NCBI GenBank assembly: GCA_009602725.1
Contig: WELB01000108.1
Location: 189,744 to 228,674, forward strand
Length of the DNA stretch: 38,931 bases
Source: Spirogloea muscicola
Lineage: Eukaryota > Streptophyta > Zygnematophyceae > Spirogloeales > Spirogloeaceae
Reading direction: 5' to 3'
Below the pieces are notes generated by a model, which did not search any database, was not told the origin of the DNA, and saw nothing but the letters and a program-made list of their open reading frames with translations. The translations under genes and the position numbers were made by a program. Shown piece after piece: positions 1 to 11,078 of the stretch. Position 1 is the stretch's first letter. Every line of letters starts with the position of its first letter.

Positions 1-3000
1 CGGCGCAGCCGGCGTGAGCAGGCTCGCCAGCTGCGCGTGCGTGCCACGCCAGACTGCGAGCCGCCGCTGCCGTCGCCGCCGCCATTCGTGGCGCCGCCAG
101 GCGGCAGCAGCGGCGGCAGCGGCGGTGGCCGGCGGTCCGTGCTGGCGCGGCTGCTGGATGCCGGCGTGGTGGAGGAGGGCGAGGGCGTGACGTACACGTG
201 CCGCAAGGATGGGCGCGTGATGCTGGAGGGCCTGGCATTGCGCGATGGCATCCTCTGCACCTGTGGCTGCAACCGCCACCTCTCCATGTCTGACTTTGAG
301 GCGCACGCCGGCTCCAACCTCCGCCGCCCTGCCGCCAACATTTTCCTCAGTCGAAGTGCGGCCTGATCCAAGCCTCCTTGTGCCATCGCCGCAGTTGGGC
401 GTTTCATGGCCACCACTATTGCCATCCAGCTGATTGATCCTTGGCTGCGGCCGTCACAGACGGGCGCTCGCTGGCGCAATGCCAGCTGGAGGCGGGCGTG
501 TCGTCGTGCGTGGCCGCGGCAGCAGTGCGGCCAGACGTGGCCGGTGGGGCCGCCGTCATGGACCTAATGCCGGGTGCCTGCTGCGACAACAGCGACGAGC
601 TGTGCCGCATCTGTGGTGACGGAGGGGAGCTCATCTGCTGCGACGCCTGCCCCGCCACCTTCCACTTCAAGTGCATTGGCATCGAGGCGAGCCCTCACCA
701 TCGCCTTTGCTCCTGCCGCGGCCATTTTGCCCTTCTTGCACTCCCAGACTGACCTGCACAGGCAAGTATCTGGTCATCGCTCTCTACTTCTTCCGCTGAG
801 TCTGCTCCTGACACCCCCTATCGCCATGCACAAAGCAGGAGGTGCCTGATGGCGATTGGTTCTGCCCCTCATGCCGGTGTGCCATCTGTGGGGGGTCCCA
901 ATTTGATGCCTCAGGGTTCAGCGAGGCCACGGTACTCCTGTGCGACCAGTGCGAGCGCGAGTGTGAGCAACGCACCGAGCTCCAACATTTCATGCCACCT
1001 TGACACACGGTTTCTTGGCCTGTAGAGGCTACCGTACTGGTGCCCTCTCCTCCTGCCAATCTGCTAAGCCTGATGCTCGTCACTCGCCTCTTGCCGGGTG
1101 CTGCAGATCACGTATCATGCGTCCAGGGGCAGGGCAAGCAGGACCTCGAGCAACTGCCCAAGGGAAGCTGGTTCTGCAGCCAGTCATGCAAGCAGGTCTG
1201 CCTGTGTGCTGTCCTCCTCCCTCATCTCCCCCCCCCCCGTCTCTGCCAATTGCCAGCCGATTCTGCTGCTGACTTTGTCGACATCTGTGTCGCCTTTGCT
1301 GCAGATCAACTGCGTGCTGAGGAAGCTGGTGGGCCGGCCTCAGCAGCTGGGCGACAGCCTTTGCTGGACGCTGCTGCACTGCAGCGACGAGGATCACGAG
1401 CACAGTGGCGGGGGAGGAATTCGGCAGCTGCAGGCTGCACTCGCGGTGATGCAGGAGTGCTTCCACCCCATCCGCGACTTGCGCACGCAGGAGGACCTGA
1501 TCCCCCTCATAGTCTTCAACCGCAGGCGAGTGAATTGATGGGAGCTTATGTTCTTGCAACCATCTCTTGTGGCCGCACAGCAGGTCACTGTCCCAAGAGC
1601 TTTCGCTGTTTCACAATGGGAGAACGCCGTTGCTGTAGGAGAAGGCCAGGCTGGTGCACGACAGATATGCAGTGGTGTTCTCCGGTCGCTGATCTTGCTG
1701 AGCATATGCAGGCGGCCACACACTGACTTCACGGGTTTCTACACACTCCTCCTGGAACGCGATGGCGAGCTCGCCACAGCTGCCACAGTCAGGTAGCTGA
1801 CGCACGTGCCATGGAGACAAGGGAGGCTGAAGCTTGCCACTATGGTCCTGCGTTGCCCTTGCAGGGCCAGAACGAGCAAGCGAGGCTCCAGGCTCCGCAA
1901 AGAGCATATGCTGTGCATAACCTCCAGACAGTGCTGTCTTCTCGCTGGGTCCCCTACTTGCATAGACCAGCCTGGCATCGTATCACTTTCTGACTTCCTG
2001 TTGCGCATCTCCTTTTGTGCAGAGTATTTGGAGCTCGCCTTGCAGAGATGCCCCTCATTGGCACACGCTTTGCTTACCGCAGGCAGGGCATGTGCCGCTG
2101 GCTGATGATGGCCCTGGAGAACGTGAGTGCTCTTGTCAGCACGTCTGTAGCAGTCAGCACTGCTCCATTGTGACGAGACAATGAGCAACTTCACTGCACT
2201 GACGAGACATTGAGCGAGCGACAGATGCTTCATGACGGCGTCCAACCACTGATGCCCTCACTGACCAGTCTTGGTGTAAGCCTGAGCAAGCTCTTAGGAG
2301 TGCTGGGGGTGGAGAAGCTCGTGCTGCCGGCAGTTCCAGGCCTGGGTGACACGTGGACGAGCGCCTTCGGTTTCCGCACCATGGCAGAGAGCGAGATGCG
2401 GCGGCTTGCGGAGCTTGGCATCCTCGTCTTCCCTGGCACGACCACTCTTGAAAAGCTGGTCCAGCCCTTGCCGTGCAGGACGTCGAACATGGCAGGAATT
2501 GTCTTGCCACCCAATGGTAGGGAGCTATCATAATGCCTGAATGCTCTTCTCAGTGATAGCTCCTTTAAAATATTACTAGCTTCAAGCTTTCTCATTACTA
2601 AACCAAAGTAGCTTCATCAACGAGCGTGTGAGGAGCTATGATCCTTGTGAAATAGTCACACCCTACTTATGTCGCCTGAGCTTTCTCTGCGCATCAGGTG
2701 TTTTTGACCAGTCAAGCTGTGAGGGCGGAGGTCACAGGTCAGAGCTGAATGGGTGCAACGTTGAAGACAGGCAGCAGCTAGGTAGGCAAGAGGCGCTCAA
2801 GAAGTGGTCGAGGGCCGGGAGGGCAGGCAGCGCGCTGGGACATGACGACCTGTACTCTCTGCAGCCGTTGCTGGTTGGGCTGGAGGCTGTGGCCGAGACG
2901 CCACTGCTGGCACTAGCGAGCCAATTCATCAGTGTCGACAACGGCAATGATGAGAGTGACTGCAACTGGAAGTCAGAATTCCACGCCTCCGCTGTGGACA

Positions 3001-3311
3001 TGAGCTGCGGGCTCCAGTACCAGCAGGGGAGCATTCCACCAAGCTTGGACTTTGCCTGCGGCGCACCGCTGCCGCCATCGTCGCCGTCCTTGGTAGGAGC
3101 CTCTCTCAGCGGCAAGTCCCCCACCAGAATCAAGTTCAAGTGGAGCAGTCTAGAGAGCCCTGTTGCATCAACGGCAGGCGAGCGCGTAAGCTGGCAGGGG
3201 CTGGCCAGCCCCAGCCCGGGGGGACGGCTCAAGCGGTCATCAGATGACATTGAGATCTACGCAGAGGCCAGCGTGGTTGTCGGCACGACACGCTCTCACA
3301 GACAGGTCTAG
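1..3311 (+). CDS. IDM1-like Tify/PHD/PHD/GNAT chromatin acetyltransferase, 5' partial
   Basis: Nuclear protein of the plant family typified by INCREASED DNA METHYLATION 1, which reads histone marks and acetylates histones (family knowledge). The frame is open from base 1, so the start lies outside the window. Exons I infer: 1-about 357, 460-686, 839-962, 1107-1195, 1305-1525, 1712-1792, 2023-2122, 2291-2516 and probably 2698-3305/3311. Domains in order: a Tify/Jas-like segment (GIxCx[24 protein letters not shown]); PHD1 with all ligands (CRIC, CCDAC, FH, FCPSC); PHD2 (CAIC, CDQC, YHVSC, FCSQSCK); a GNAT domain with RRQGMC for acetyl-CoA and the family end pattern [22 protein letters not shown]. 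All junctions agree in phase; two introns use GC donors. Exon 1's 3' end is uncertain. The gene could stop at 2531-2533, at 3309-3311, or run on into the PLATZ exons downstream. Confidence 0.85.
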
Positions 3312-3661
3312 CCACAGAGCTTATTGATGCTTGTTCTGGACATCTCTGTGACAAATGCGTGCCTCCAGAGATGGGTTGAATACCTGCATATTGGAACGAG
3401 CTACCCATGAGTTGCACATCTGCATGTATGGTAATAGCTACTCTATTGCTCTCCACCGCCTTCTAATTTGTGATAGCTACTGGTCAGGGTGCGGCAGAGG
3501 TGAGCTTGGCAATCACATATCCATAAGATTCAGAGAATTTGCAGAGAATTCGAAATGCGAATTGCCTCTGCATTTGCAGATGTATAGCCCTTCAGTCTAG
3601 AGTCCAGATTGATGGGGGCAAGTCAGCCTGGAGGTACTGATAGCCCCTTATTCCTGAATGT

Positions 3662-5665
3662 ATGTGTGACCAGGTCAAGCAGTCAAAGTGGGTGGCGGCA
3701 GCCATGAAGGAGCTTGTGAGGCAGAACCCCAGGCCCAAGGAGGCTAACTCGCCGCCGTCAGCAGGCTGGGAGGATGTTGCAAGTCCCACACCAGATGCAC
3801 TCTCTTTCCTCACGACGGACAGCCCACAACCGGGCAAGGTCCACAGCGCCCCAGCTCGCGCAGGGAAGCCGTTCAAGCGCATGAAGCTGAAACTGCTCTC
3901 TGCGTCTGGAGGAGTACCACGGACAGCTTCAGTATTAAGCGTCTCCAGCAGAGACGCCAAGGTGCTGGCGGACAAAGGAAAGCAAGGACGAGAGCGGGAG
4001 TCGCGCAGGGCGGGTGAGCCACTGCATCCCGAGGGCCTGGAGTGGGAGCCCCGCAAGCGCAGGGTCAAGTTACATGGACAGCCGGAGGTAAGTCCCACAG
4101 CAACCGCAACTCCAGGAAAGGTCACCTTGGTCAACGAGGACGCCAGCCAAGAGCAGTGTGCCAGGACGGAGGGAGTCAGCGCTCTGCAGATGGCCAGGCT
4201 CAGGAAGGCCGAGGGGCCCCAGTGCAGTGGGGTGTCCAAGCTCAAGATATCTCCACACTTGAGGTCGGAACAAGGTGCTGGACTGATTGTGATGAGAGGG
4301 GAGGCGGAAGATGAGGCGCCAGCGTCGCCTGGCTGGGCAAAGGGGCCAGAGTGGCTGCACGCCCTCCTGGAAGCCCAATTCTGGGGCGTGTGTCCGGAGC
4401 ATGCCCTCCTGGAGAGGAAGGGCAAGCCAGAGCGGAATCGGTTCTGCATTGACTGCTCCATGTCGACCCCTCAGTGCCCACCCGAGTCGCTGTCGTTCTG
4501 CAGCACTTGCCTGAGCGAGCACCATGCAGACCACAGTGTGCTTCAGGTGATTGCGTGGACCTGGTCGTAGGGGGCTGATGAGGAATGTCCTAGTCCAATT
4601 CCGGCGGCTGCAAGTCTTGCCAATGCTTACGCCCAGCAACTTTACTCATGTGCTCCTGCCTCTAGTGGTCATTGGTCCTTCCCTGGTGTGATATTCACTG
4701 CAGTCTTACAAATTTGTTGTTCCCAATCCTCGTCCTGCCCAGATCCGCAGAGCCTCCTACAGAGACGTCGTGAAGGTGGCCGACATTGCCCCTCTTCTGG
4801 ACATCAGCACCGTACAGGTCTATACAATTAACAGTGCCAGAGTGGTCTTCCTAACGCCTCGGGAGGAGCAGAAGCTCACCAAGGGGGTTACCATCTTCTG
4901 CGAGTCGTGCAGTCGAGGACTCCTCAATGCATTTCGCTTTTGCTCCATTGGTTGCAAGGTCAATCAGGCTTACCCTACTTACCAATACAGAGCATTCCTC
5001 GCATGTCCTTCACATTGAAGTAATAGAACTTCAATGGTAGGTGCAGCAGTCATGAATAGCTACTTGCTGATGTTAAGTTGTCATGGGGCTTGAGTGATAA
5101 GCTGCTAATGTGATATAGGTCACCAGGGTCCTTGACGCTCGGAGCATGACAGTCCATCGGACCACATCTGCAGATCGCTGGCATCATGCGGGAGGGGTCT
5201 GGCAGCGGCCTCACCATGCAGCCAGCTGGTGTACAGAAGAGCAGCTTGGCTGGCGCGGTTCGCAAGCCCATGGCAGGGCCGCCTTCTTCACCACTTGTAC
5301 TTGTAAGCATTGACTCACCTCAGCAGCAACAGCCAATGACCTCCACAGAGCCAGTGCCAACTCCAGGGGCCGGGGAAGCACTGCAGGCACCTTGCACTGT
5401 CTCTGGGACCAGGGAGGTGTACGTTGATCTCGTCGCTGAGAAGGACGAAGATGGAGCTTTTGATGCTCCCCATTCTGAGCAAGCGGAGCAATCATGGACG
5501 TCAAGGAGTGACTCAAAGGAGAGAATGGCTGAGGCCATTGTAAACAAGTCCGGCAAGGGTGCAGGCTTGACGGTGTATACAGGCAGGAATGGTTACCACT
5601 GCAGCCAGCCGGACGAGGATGGAGGCCCGCCCCTTCAGCAGGGACGCTTGGAGTGTGGTGCCTAG
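3662..5665 (+). CDS. PLATZ zinc-binding protein with long N-terminal extension
   Basis: PLATZ proteins are plant-specific zinc-dependent DNA-binding proteins that bind A/T-rich sequence and often repress (family knowledge). Exons: 3662-4546, 4743-4958, 5174-5665, all joined in phase 0. With ATG 3662 the protein is about 530 residues, far longer than the usual 200-250. The PLATZ core starts near residue 230: EWLHALLEAQFW, CPEH, CIDC, CSTC, HHADH; then after the intron IRRASYRDVV, VQVYTINSARVVFL and CESC-x10-CSIGC. About 230 residues of basic, low-complexity sequence (KRMKLKL, RKRRVKLH) precede it. The spacing between CPEH and CIDC and after CIDC is larger than usual. The start is doubtful: GTGTGACCAG just after ATG 3662 is also a good acceptor (exon from 3674) that joins in phase 0 to 3305. 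The last exon is Gln/Pro/Ser-rich. Confidence 0.85.
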
Positions 5666-6579
5666 GGCATGACTTGTCAGTTGTGTTGATATTTGCCATT
5701 ACTGGAGCAGAGCGGCTATCATGGCCTTTTGGGCGTGCGCCACGCCTTGCGAAGGATGGAGAGCCGCCTTTGCATGACCTTGAGAGCCTGTTCGCCCATT
5801 TTGCAATGCCAAGGACTGGCACATTTGCTGGTACCTTTGGACTACTGCTTCATCTCTTTGCAAACATTTTGGATCGTGTTGCTGCCAAAGGCCCTGGGAC
5901 AAAAGGCAGAGAGCTTGAGTTGAGAAGGCGTGAGCCGCTAGCAATAGCAGCAATTCAAGCATATGTGCTCGACTGAAGGCAAGCAGAGGTATTGGGAGCC
6001 TGCATGCGTTCCCTGGCCACGGGCTTCATCTGAGCTGCTGCTCTGATTGGCGTTCTGCGCCGCTAGGTATAGCAACTACAGTGTTACCATGGTTAATATC
6101 ACCAGCGGCGCCAACTTTTGCCGCCCCTTGCCCTGCCACCGTTGGTGGTGCTGGCAACTTGAGCCTGACAAGTAGGCCAGGCTCTACCTTGGGCAGAGTA
6201 GCAAGGAAACAGATGAATGAGCCGGTTCCTGGATTTGATCACCGCCTTGGCAAGGCGTTCCTCATTCCGTGCTCAAAGCATAAGGCTTGAAACTGCACTC
6301 CCCCATACCTCCCTTCTGGCTGTGCCCTTGCTTCATGACCACTCCTGTGGCATACCCTCAGGGCCTTTCAATGGGGCCTTCTCATCAGGACTCTCGGACT
6401 TCACTATGATCTCCTTCACATCTTTGTTTTGGTAGCAACTGCTGGTAACAGCAAGCCACTGTGAAGGCCGGCCATGAGATCGCACGCAGATTGGCGGAGG
6501 GTGCTCCTAGATCGATAGTGCCTGAGGCTTGGGGGACGTACTCCTTGCTTCAGCAAGCTGTTGAACTACGTGCTAGAGG
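5666..6579. other. Unassigned sequence downstream of the PLATZ gene
   Basis: There is an open frame at 5653-5976 (+), but it has no family I recognise and overlaps the PLATZ stop. It may be 3' untranslated sequence. I see no RNA gene or repeat tail here until the retrotransposon end at 6580. Confidence 0.4.
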
Positions 6580-6613
6580 GCGAAAGAAGAAAGTGCTCGC
6601 CCATTGAGAATAG

Positions 6614-6632
6614 GGGCTGGAACAACCAGCCC
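6614..6632 (-). repeat. LINE 3' stem-loop, reference copy
   Basis: A perfect 7-bp stem GGGCTGG/CCAGCCC with a 5-nt loop, in the 3' untranslated tail of the LINE. The same stem with different loops recurs throughout the window. Confidence 0.85.
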
Positions 6633-6708
6633 GTAAAAGAATAAACAGAGTACGATAAGGGGGCCAGGGGAAGCGCTAAGTAACAGAAACAAAGCTGCTA
6701 CGAGACAC

Positions 6709-7790
6709 TCAGTAACCCCTGCTAAGCAGCCGCAGATCAGAGATGCTGGGCTCCTGGAAGTGGGTCCCCTGGCCAGAGCCAGAGGCAGCAGCGAGGGCTC
6801 TGCCGGCACGAAGGTGCAGCGCCCGGGCCATGGACCTCTGCAGCGAGACGGCCAGGCGCATTCGATACACTTGCGCCAGCGACCCGGCTGCAGGGAAGTC
6901 AACCGGCTCCCCATGGAAGCGCCGGGCGATGGTGTGGCGGGCGAGCTGGGTGAGCAGCTCGAGCCACCGAGCGCCCAGCGCCCCATGTGTGTCGATGGCC
7001 AACGGGAAGAACTCGTCTTCCCGCGGATGATCCGCGTACTTCAGCTCTTTGGCCCGAGCAGCGCAGGCGACCGCATACCCAGCCGTGGTGGCACATTTGG
7101 CTGGGTGTGAGCGGTCATAGGCATCAGTAGTCACCACGTCCAGGAGAAGACGTGGCCCGCCGGCCTGTCGGGTGGCCACCAGGTCTACACGCCTGGCATG
7201 GAGACCGTCGGCCCTGTGCTGGATTGGCATGATTCCGGAGTGCTCTGCTGCCACGGAGAAACCAGCCTCCAACAGGATGCCATGCATTACGTCGCGGAGG
7301 CGGTCGTGGGCCGCTGTCCGCTCTCCGCCGTGGGAACAGCGCAGAACATGAGCAGCCAGCTCTCCAGGCTCGGTCCCGCGCTCGCCACACTCACATTGAC
7401 GCACACCCTGGAGACATGGCGGCAGTAGGCCCAGGAGCCGGTGGACGGCACTTCGGAATACCTCGTCCGGGAGGGTGAGGGCGTCGTAGAGGGGGAGGGC
7501 CTGGAGCCACGCCGCAGCCCCCGGGGAAGAGGCCGAGTGGAGTCTCGCGCGCCCGCGCAAGTCGGCCTCGGGGAGCTGCAGCACGGCGGTGGTGTAGGCG
7601 GCCTTGTCGACCACTGCCGCGATGCGCGCTTGGACGCGCAAGTCGGCGGTGTGCGCGAGGTGCGCAAGGGATACCGCCTGGCCGGCCAGGTCCGGGTGCG
7701 CCGCGAGCAGCTCCTGGTGGGCGGAGCGAAGCGACACCTGGAACGGCAGCGGGCCCATGTCGACCTCCGCCACAACAGGGCGAAAGGAAG
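6709..7790 (-). CDS. LINE polyprotein C-terminal fragment (zinc knuckle plus nuclease-like domain)
   Basis: About 360 residues are open with no ATG of their own; the open frame reaches 7842 only by running through the neighbouring hairpin tail. Visible motifs: AWLQALPLYDAL, then CECG...H-x3-C...H (zinc-knuckle-like), then RRVDLVAT...LLLDVVTTDAY and KELKY, and the end SDLRLLSRGY. The arrangement C-x-CG/HxxxC followed by (R)xxD...DVxxT...K resembles the segment after reverse transcriptase in LINEs with a restriction-like endonuclease; that assignment is inference. The frame is uninterrupted, so the copy is probably young. It is non-functional alone because the polymerase part is missing. Confidence 0.7.
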
Positions 7791-7794
7791 CGCG

Positions 7795-7846
7795 GCCAGA
7801 TTGACTGGTGGCTGGGAAAGGCCAGCCCAAAAGAATGGACAAGCGA
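7795..7846 (-). repeat. Hairpin-only LINE-type tail
   Basis: On the minus strand it reads GTCCATTCTTTTGGGCTGG, loop, CCAGCC, then ACCAGTCAATC. It is nearly identical to 18168-18222 over about 50 bases. It lies between the LINE coding fragment and the pyrophosphatase gene, about 90 bp upstream of that ATG. Confidence 0.8.
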
Positions 7847-7934
7847 AGCAGACGAGCTCTCGGCCACCGAAGTGTCCCCCCCGACTTGCCAGCACGCAGC
7901 GGGCTCGCCGCCGCGCTCCTGCTGGGCGCCGGCC

Positions 7935-9179
7935 ATGGCCGCCTCGGACGCGGCCCCGCCGCGCCGCGCCTCTGCGGCCTTCATGTCCGCCGCCGCGGCC
8001 GGCGCGTGGCGCGGGCAGGTGGGGCTCTTGCCGGCTCGCGCGCTCCTTCTCTCCCACTGCAGCGCCGGCCGGCCGCACCACGCTGGTCCGGTGCTGCCGG
8101 GGGCGACCCAGAGCCGCGCACCAGTGGACCCGTGGACTGCGGCGGAAGCTTGACGGCGGCGGCTTTGAAGCCGACACCCCGCTCCACGTTTGCAGCTCGT
8201 GGCGGGCTGGCCGGCGGAGGTGGAGGTGGTGGTGGAGGTGCCGGCGGGGAGCTTTGTGAAGCGGCGGGCCGGCGGCGCCGTCGACTTCGTCGCGCCGCTG
8301 CCCTGCCCCTTCAACTACGGCTCCGTGCCGGGTGTTCACGCGCCAGACGGTGGGCCACCATGCTGCCCGCCCGCCAAGTCGCACGGCATTGAGCTTTGTG
8401 ACTGCTAGTCGTGTCGTGCTTGTCAGCCTGCACGAAAGGGAACAAGAGTCTGCTAGCTGACAGCATGCGCTTGGCTGGTTGCAGAAGCTACCGCTGTCAC
8501 TACCGCAGTTGTATTGGCCATCTTCTTGTGTGTCAGCAATCCGTCCGCTGGATGCTTGTCAGGCCCTCTTGATGTCCCGTCATGATCAACACTAAGACAT
8601 GACCCGCTTGGCATACGGCTGCAGGCGACAACCTGGACGCGGTTGTCCTGGGACCGTGCTTGCCGTACGGGTCCAGGGGAGTCTGGCCTGTGCAGGGCAT
8701 TGTCAAGTTTGTCGACAACGGAGACGTTGATGATAAGCTGATCTGCATCCAGCCCCGTAGCAGGTCCTTGCACCACATTCACCTTGCACATGCACCTTGC
8801 ATTGCACCTGCAGTTTGCAATTGTGAAGATCATCATCTCGCACAAGGAAGATCCACTAATTGTTAACTGACTGCCTATGACCATCTGCAGGGTAAGGTGC
8901 CAAACTGGTTCAAGGGTGGGCTTTCCGATTAGCCAAACAGCTCCATTCTGCGTGGCACAGTCCTCCACTTCACCAGAGGGGCATGTAGCCAGGCAGCACT
9001 CGCCTCCTTCCATAGCAACAGGCAGAGACGATGACTTGACTCTTGCTGATTGGTTACTTGTCTCAGCATTCTTCGGCACATATGCAGTCCTGAAGAGTGC
9101 ATTGAATCTTGTACGAGGAAAGCATGGGCGGACAGCATTTGACGGCTGGCAATATGTCTCATCAAGGACTACTCAGTAA
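7935..9179 (+). CDS. Soluble inorganic pyrophosphatase (family I)
   Basis: Hydrolyses pyrophosphate to two phosphates and so pulls biosynthetic reactions forward. Four exons: 7935-8018, 8196-8349, 8625-8763, 9026-9179, with matching phases (0, 1, 2); the product is 176 residues, the usual family size. The N-terminal 28 residues are Ala/Arg-rich and may be a short transit sequence. Family marks: VVVEVPAGSFVKRR (substrate Glu and Lys), PCPFNYGSVPG, the metal site DGDNLD, VDNGDVDDKL (Asp, Asp, Lys), and FFGTYAVLKSALNLVRGKHG with the Tyr-x3-Lys pair and the end TAFDGW. The metal site has Asn where Pro or Glu is usual (DGDPxD). A LINE copy points away from this gene just upstream, inside its likely promoter. 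Confidence 0.9.
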
Positions 9180-9901
9180 GCTGTTGACTATGCTGCCCTC
9201 ATAAGAGATCACAAGAGGAGTCACATCATGGCCGCAGTAATTTGTCTTCTTGGCGAGCCCGTCATCGTTTTTTAAAAGCTACGCATACACAAGCTGCTGC
9301 GTAGCCTTGCTGCTTATAAGCAGCATCCACCATCCTTTCCTGATGCAAGGATCATGGGAGGTCTTTGCCTTATCATACTAGCAGCTTACAACCTGAGCTG
9401 AAATACATACTCGATGTTTTGGTGACCGAGTTATTTTACACAGTAATCAAGGTAGTGATCTTCGATGAAACCGTGTATGCTCAGTACAAGCCTCAGTAGT
9501 ACCCAAGAAGCAATTGTCCTGGTGGTTGAAGCCTTGTCGATAACACAGCAACCATCTCCCTGAAGAGGACCCCATGCCCAGTAGGGAGTTGGGGATTGGA
9601 TCAATGTTCGCCGTTGAACAGGTGTAAGCCAGCGCTTGAGGGGGTGGCCTGTGATTCCTTGTTATACATTTCTTCACAGGAAACACAAATTTTTATCACT
9701 TGTACTTGTGAAAAATCAAAGGAACTGGTGACTTCTGGGGTCATGCATGCTTCAGTATGGCTTGTCAAACGGCTGTAATTGAAGGCCACCTCATAGATCG
9801 CTGGGCAAGCTGACAAGCGTCTGAAAGCCAGGTTGTTATATGTGCTTGCAGCAAAAAGGCGGAGTGTGTACGTTTAGAGCAATATGTATCATGTACTGAG
9901 C
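9180..9901. other. Convergent intergenic region, pyrophosphatase and MYB 3' ends
   Basis: The pyrophosphatase gene (+) and the MYB gene (-) end toward each other here. I see no coding exon, repeat tail or RNA gene. The region should hold both 3' untranslated regions. Confidence 0.5.
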
Positions 9902-11078
9902 TCAGTAAAGCAGGGAGGCCCAAGCTGGCCACTGGACGGACTCTATCCATCCAGCTTCCCGTGCTTCTAACAGAGAAATCATGGGGCTCTCACGCTGCTC
10001 CACTTCAGATGAGCAACTAAGTGAGGAAAAGTCCGTGGGCTCCAGGCAAGTCGGAGCTGGCGAGCTATGAGCCATACCATGCTGTAAAGAACGACAAGGA
10101 TGGCATCCAGGCCTCCATATGTGCAGAGGTGCTGGAGGGCTCTGGCTGGACGTGTTGCTGAGACTTCCTGCTGGACTAAGCGACCTCTTCCAGCAGTCGA
10201 TCTGTTCTGGCATCAGGTACTCCTCAAGGCGTTGCAATGATGGCGCTTGCATGCCGTTGCTCAAGCAGGTCGGCACTGTTGCTATTGCGGTGACATAAGC
10301 TGGGTCGTCATCATTCCCCTCTTCGAAGGCTGGCCTACGCAGTCTCTTGAGAGGTGGAAGAACGTCGACAGGCTCCAGGATTCCTGTCAAAAGCTGGCTG
10401 CTGGTCGAGCAGATCGAGGAGGTTGCGCTCGCAACACTGGAGCTGGCGGCCTTGGCGAGCTTGCTCAGATGGGCGTGCTCTGGGTACACCGGGAGCCCTG
10501 CCCGGCTTCGCCGCTTGAGGCGGGTGTTCCAGAAGTTCTTGATCTCGTTGTCAGTGCGACCCGGCAGGTACGCCGCCATGTTGGCCCACTTGTTGCCGAG
10601 CGTCGTGTGCAGCAGCACGACAAGCGCCTCCTCCTCGGCAGTGAACGAGCCCTTCCTCAAGTCTGGCCGTAAGTGGTTGGCCCATCGCAGGCGGCAGCTT
10701 TTCCCGCACCTCCGCAGGCCTGTCCTTTTCTCGACAACGTTCCACTTACCCTCACCATGCTGCACAGGTGGACGTCTCCAGGTGAGCGTCGACTTGGTCG
10801 CACAGTGGCCAGCCAGCTTGTAGAGAGAGAGCAAAATGGAGCGATGTGGCCTATTCGTACAGAGTAGCTCATCTTCCACGATCTGCTTCCACACCTCAAC
10901 TCTGGATATGATCAATACTGGCTGTCGAGGTTACCTCTGTGACGTAGGCAAAAAGTATGGCGTCCTCTTCAGCCGTCCAAGGCCCTTTCTTAAAGCCCAC
11001 TCCTTCCCAGCCCAAGGATGCAGTTCCTGAAGCCTCGTCTGGGGCAGATAGGCTTGGCTCGCTTGTGGTGTAGGACAT
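9902..11078 (-). CDS. GAMYB-like R2R3-MYB transcription factor
   Basis: Nuclear DNA-binding regulator. Two exons, 10935-11078 and 9902-10759 (intron 10760-10934, GT-AG, phase 0); 333 residues from ATG 11078. R2 starts at residue 30 ([20 protein letters not shown], then [18 protein letters not shown]). R3 follows ([19 protein letters not shown]). [15 protein letters not shown] and the segment after R3, [21 protein letters not shown] without the last residue, mark the GAMYB group (subgroup 18), whose members act in reproductive and sporophytic programmes in land plants. The C-terminal 200 residues are Ser/Pro-rich and hold no further GAMYB box that I recognise; no miR159-like site was found by eye. 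The protein is shorter than angiosperm GAMYBs (about 500). Confidence 0.92.

Larger units (their letters stand above)
6580..7846 (-). mobile_element. 5'-truncated non-LTR retrotransposon (LINE) copy
   Basis: Read on the minus strand, this is the C-terminal part of a LINE polyprotein, its TGA stop, and a 3' untranslated tail ending in the hairpin GGGCTGG/CCAGCCC, the box ATGGGCGAGC and a CTTTCTTC end. The same 3' end occurs elsewhere in the window (about 11938, 20755-20935, 38385), which makes it a dispersed family. The reverse transcriptase region is absent, as in typical 5'-truncated copies. At its 5' side (7795-7846) it abuts another hairpin tail of the family, so it probably inserted beside an older copy. 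Confidence 0.8.

Noticed and set aside
3592-4461. 289-codon minus-strand frame opposite the PLATZ gene
   Set aside because: Shadow of the PLATZ coding strand, no motif.
7287-8384. Long open frames on the minus strand across the LINE and pyrophosphatase gene (up to 365 codons)
   Set aside because: They are Arg/Pro/Gly-rich shadows of GC-rich DNA; the plus-strand exons with pyrophosphatase motifs and the LINE frame explain the region.
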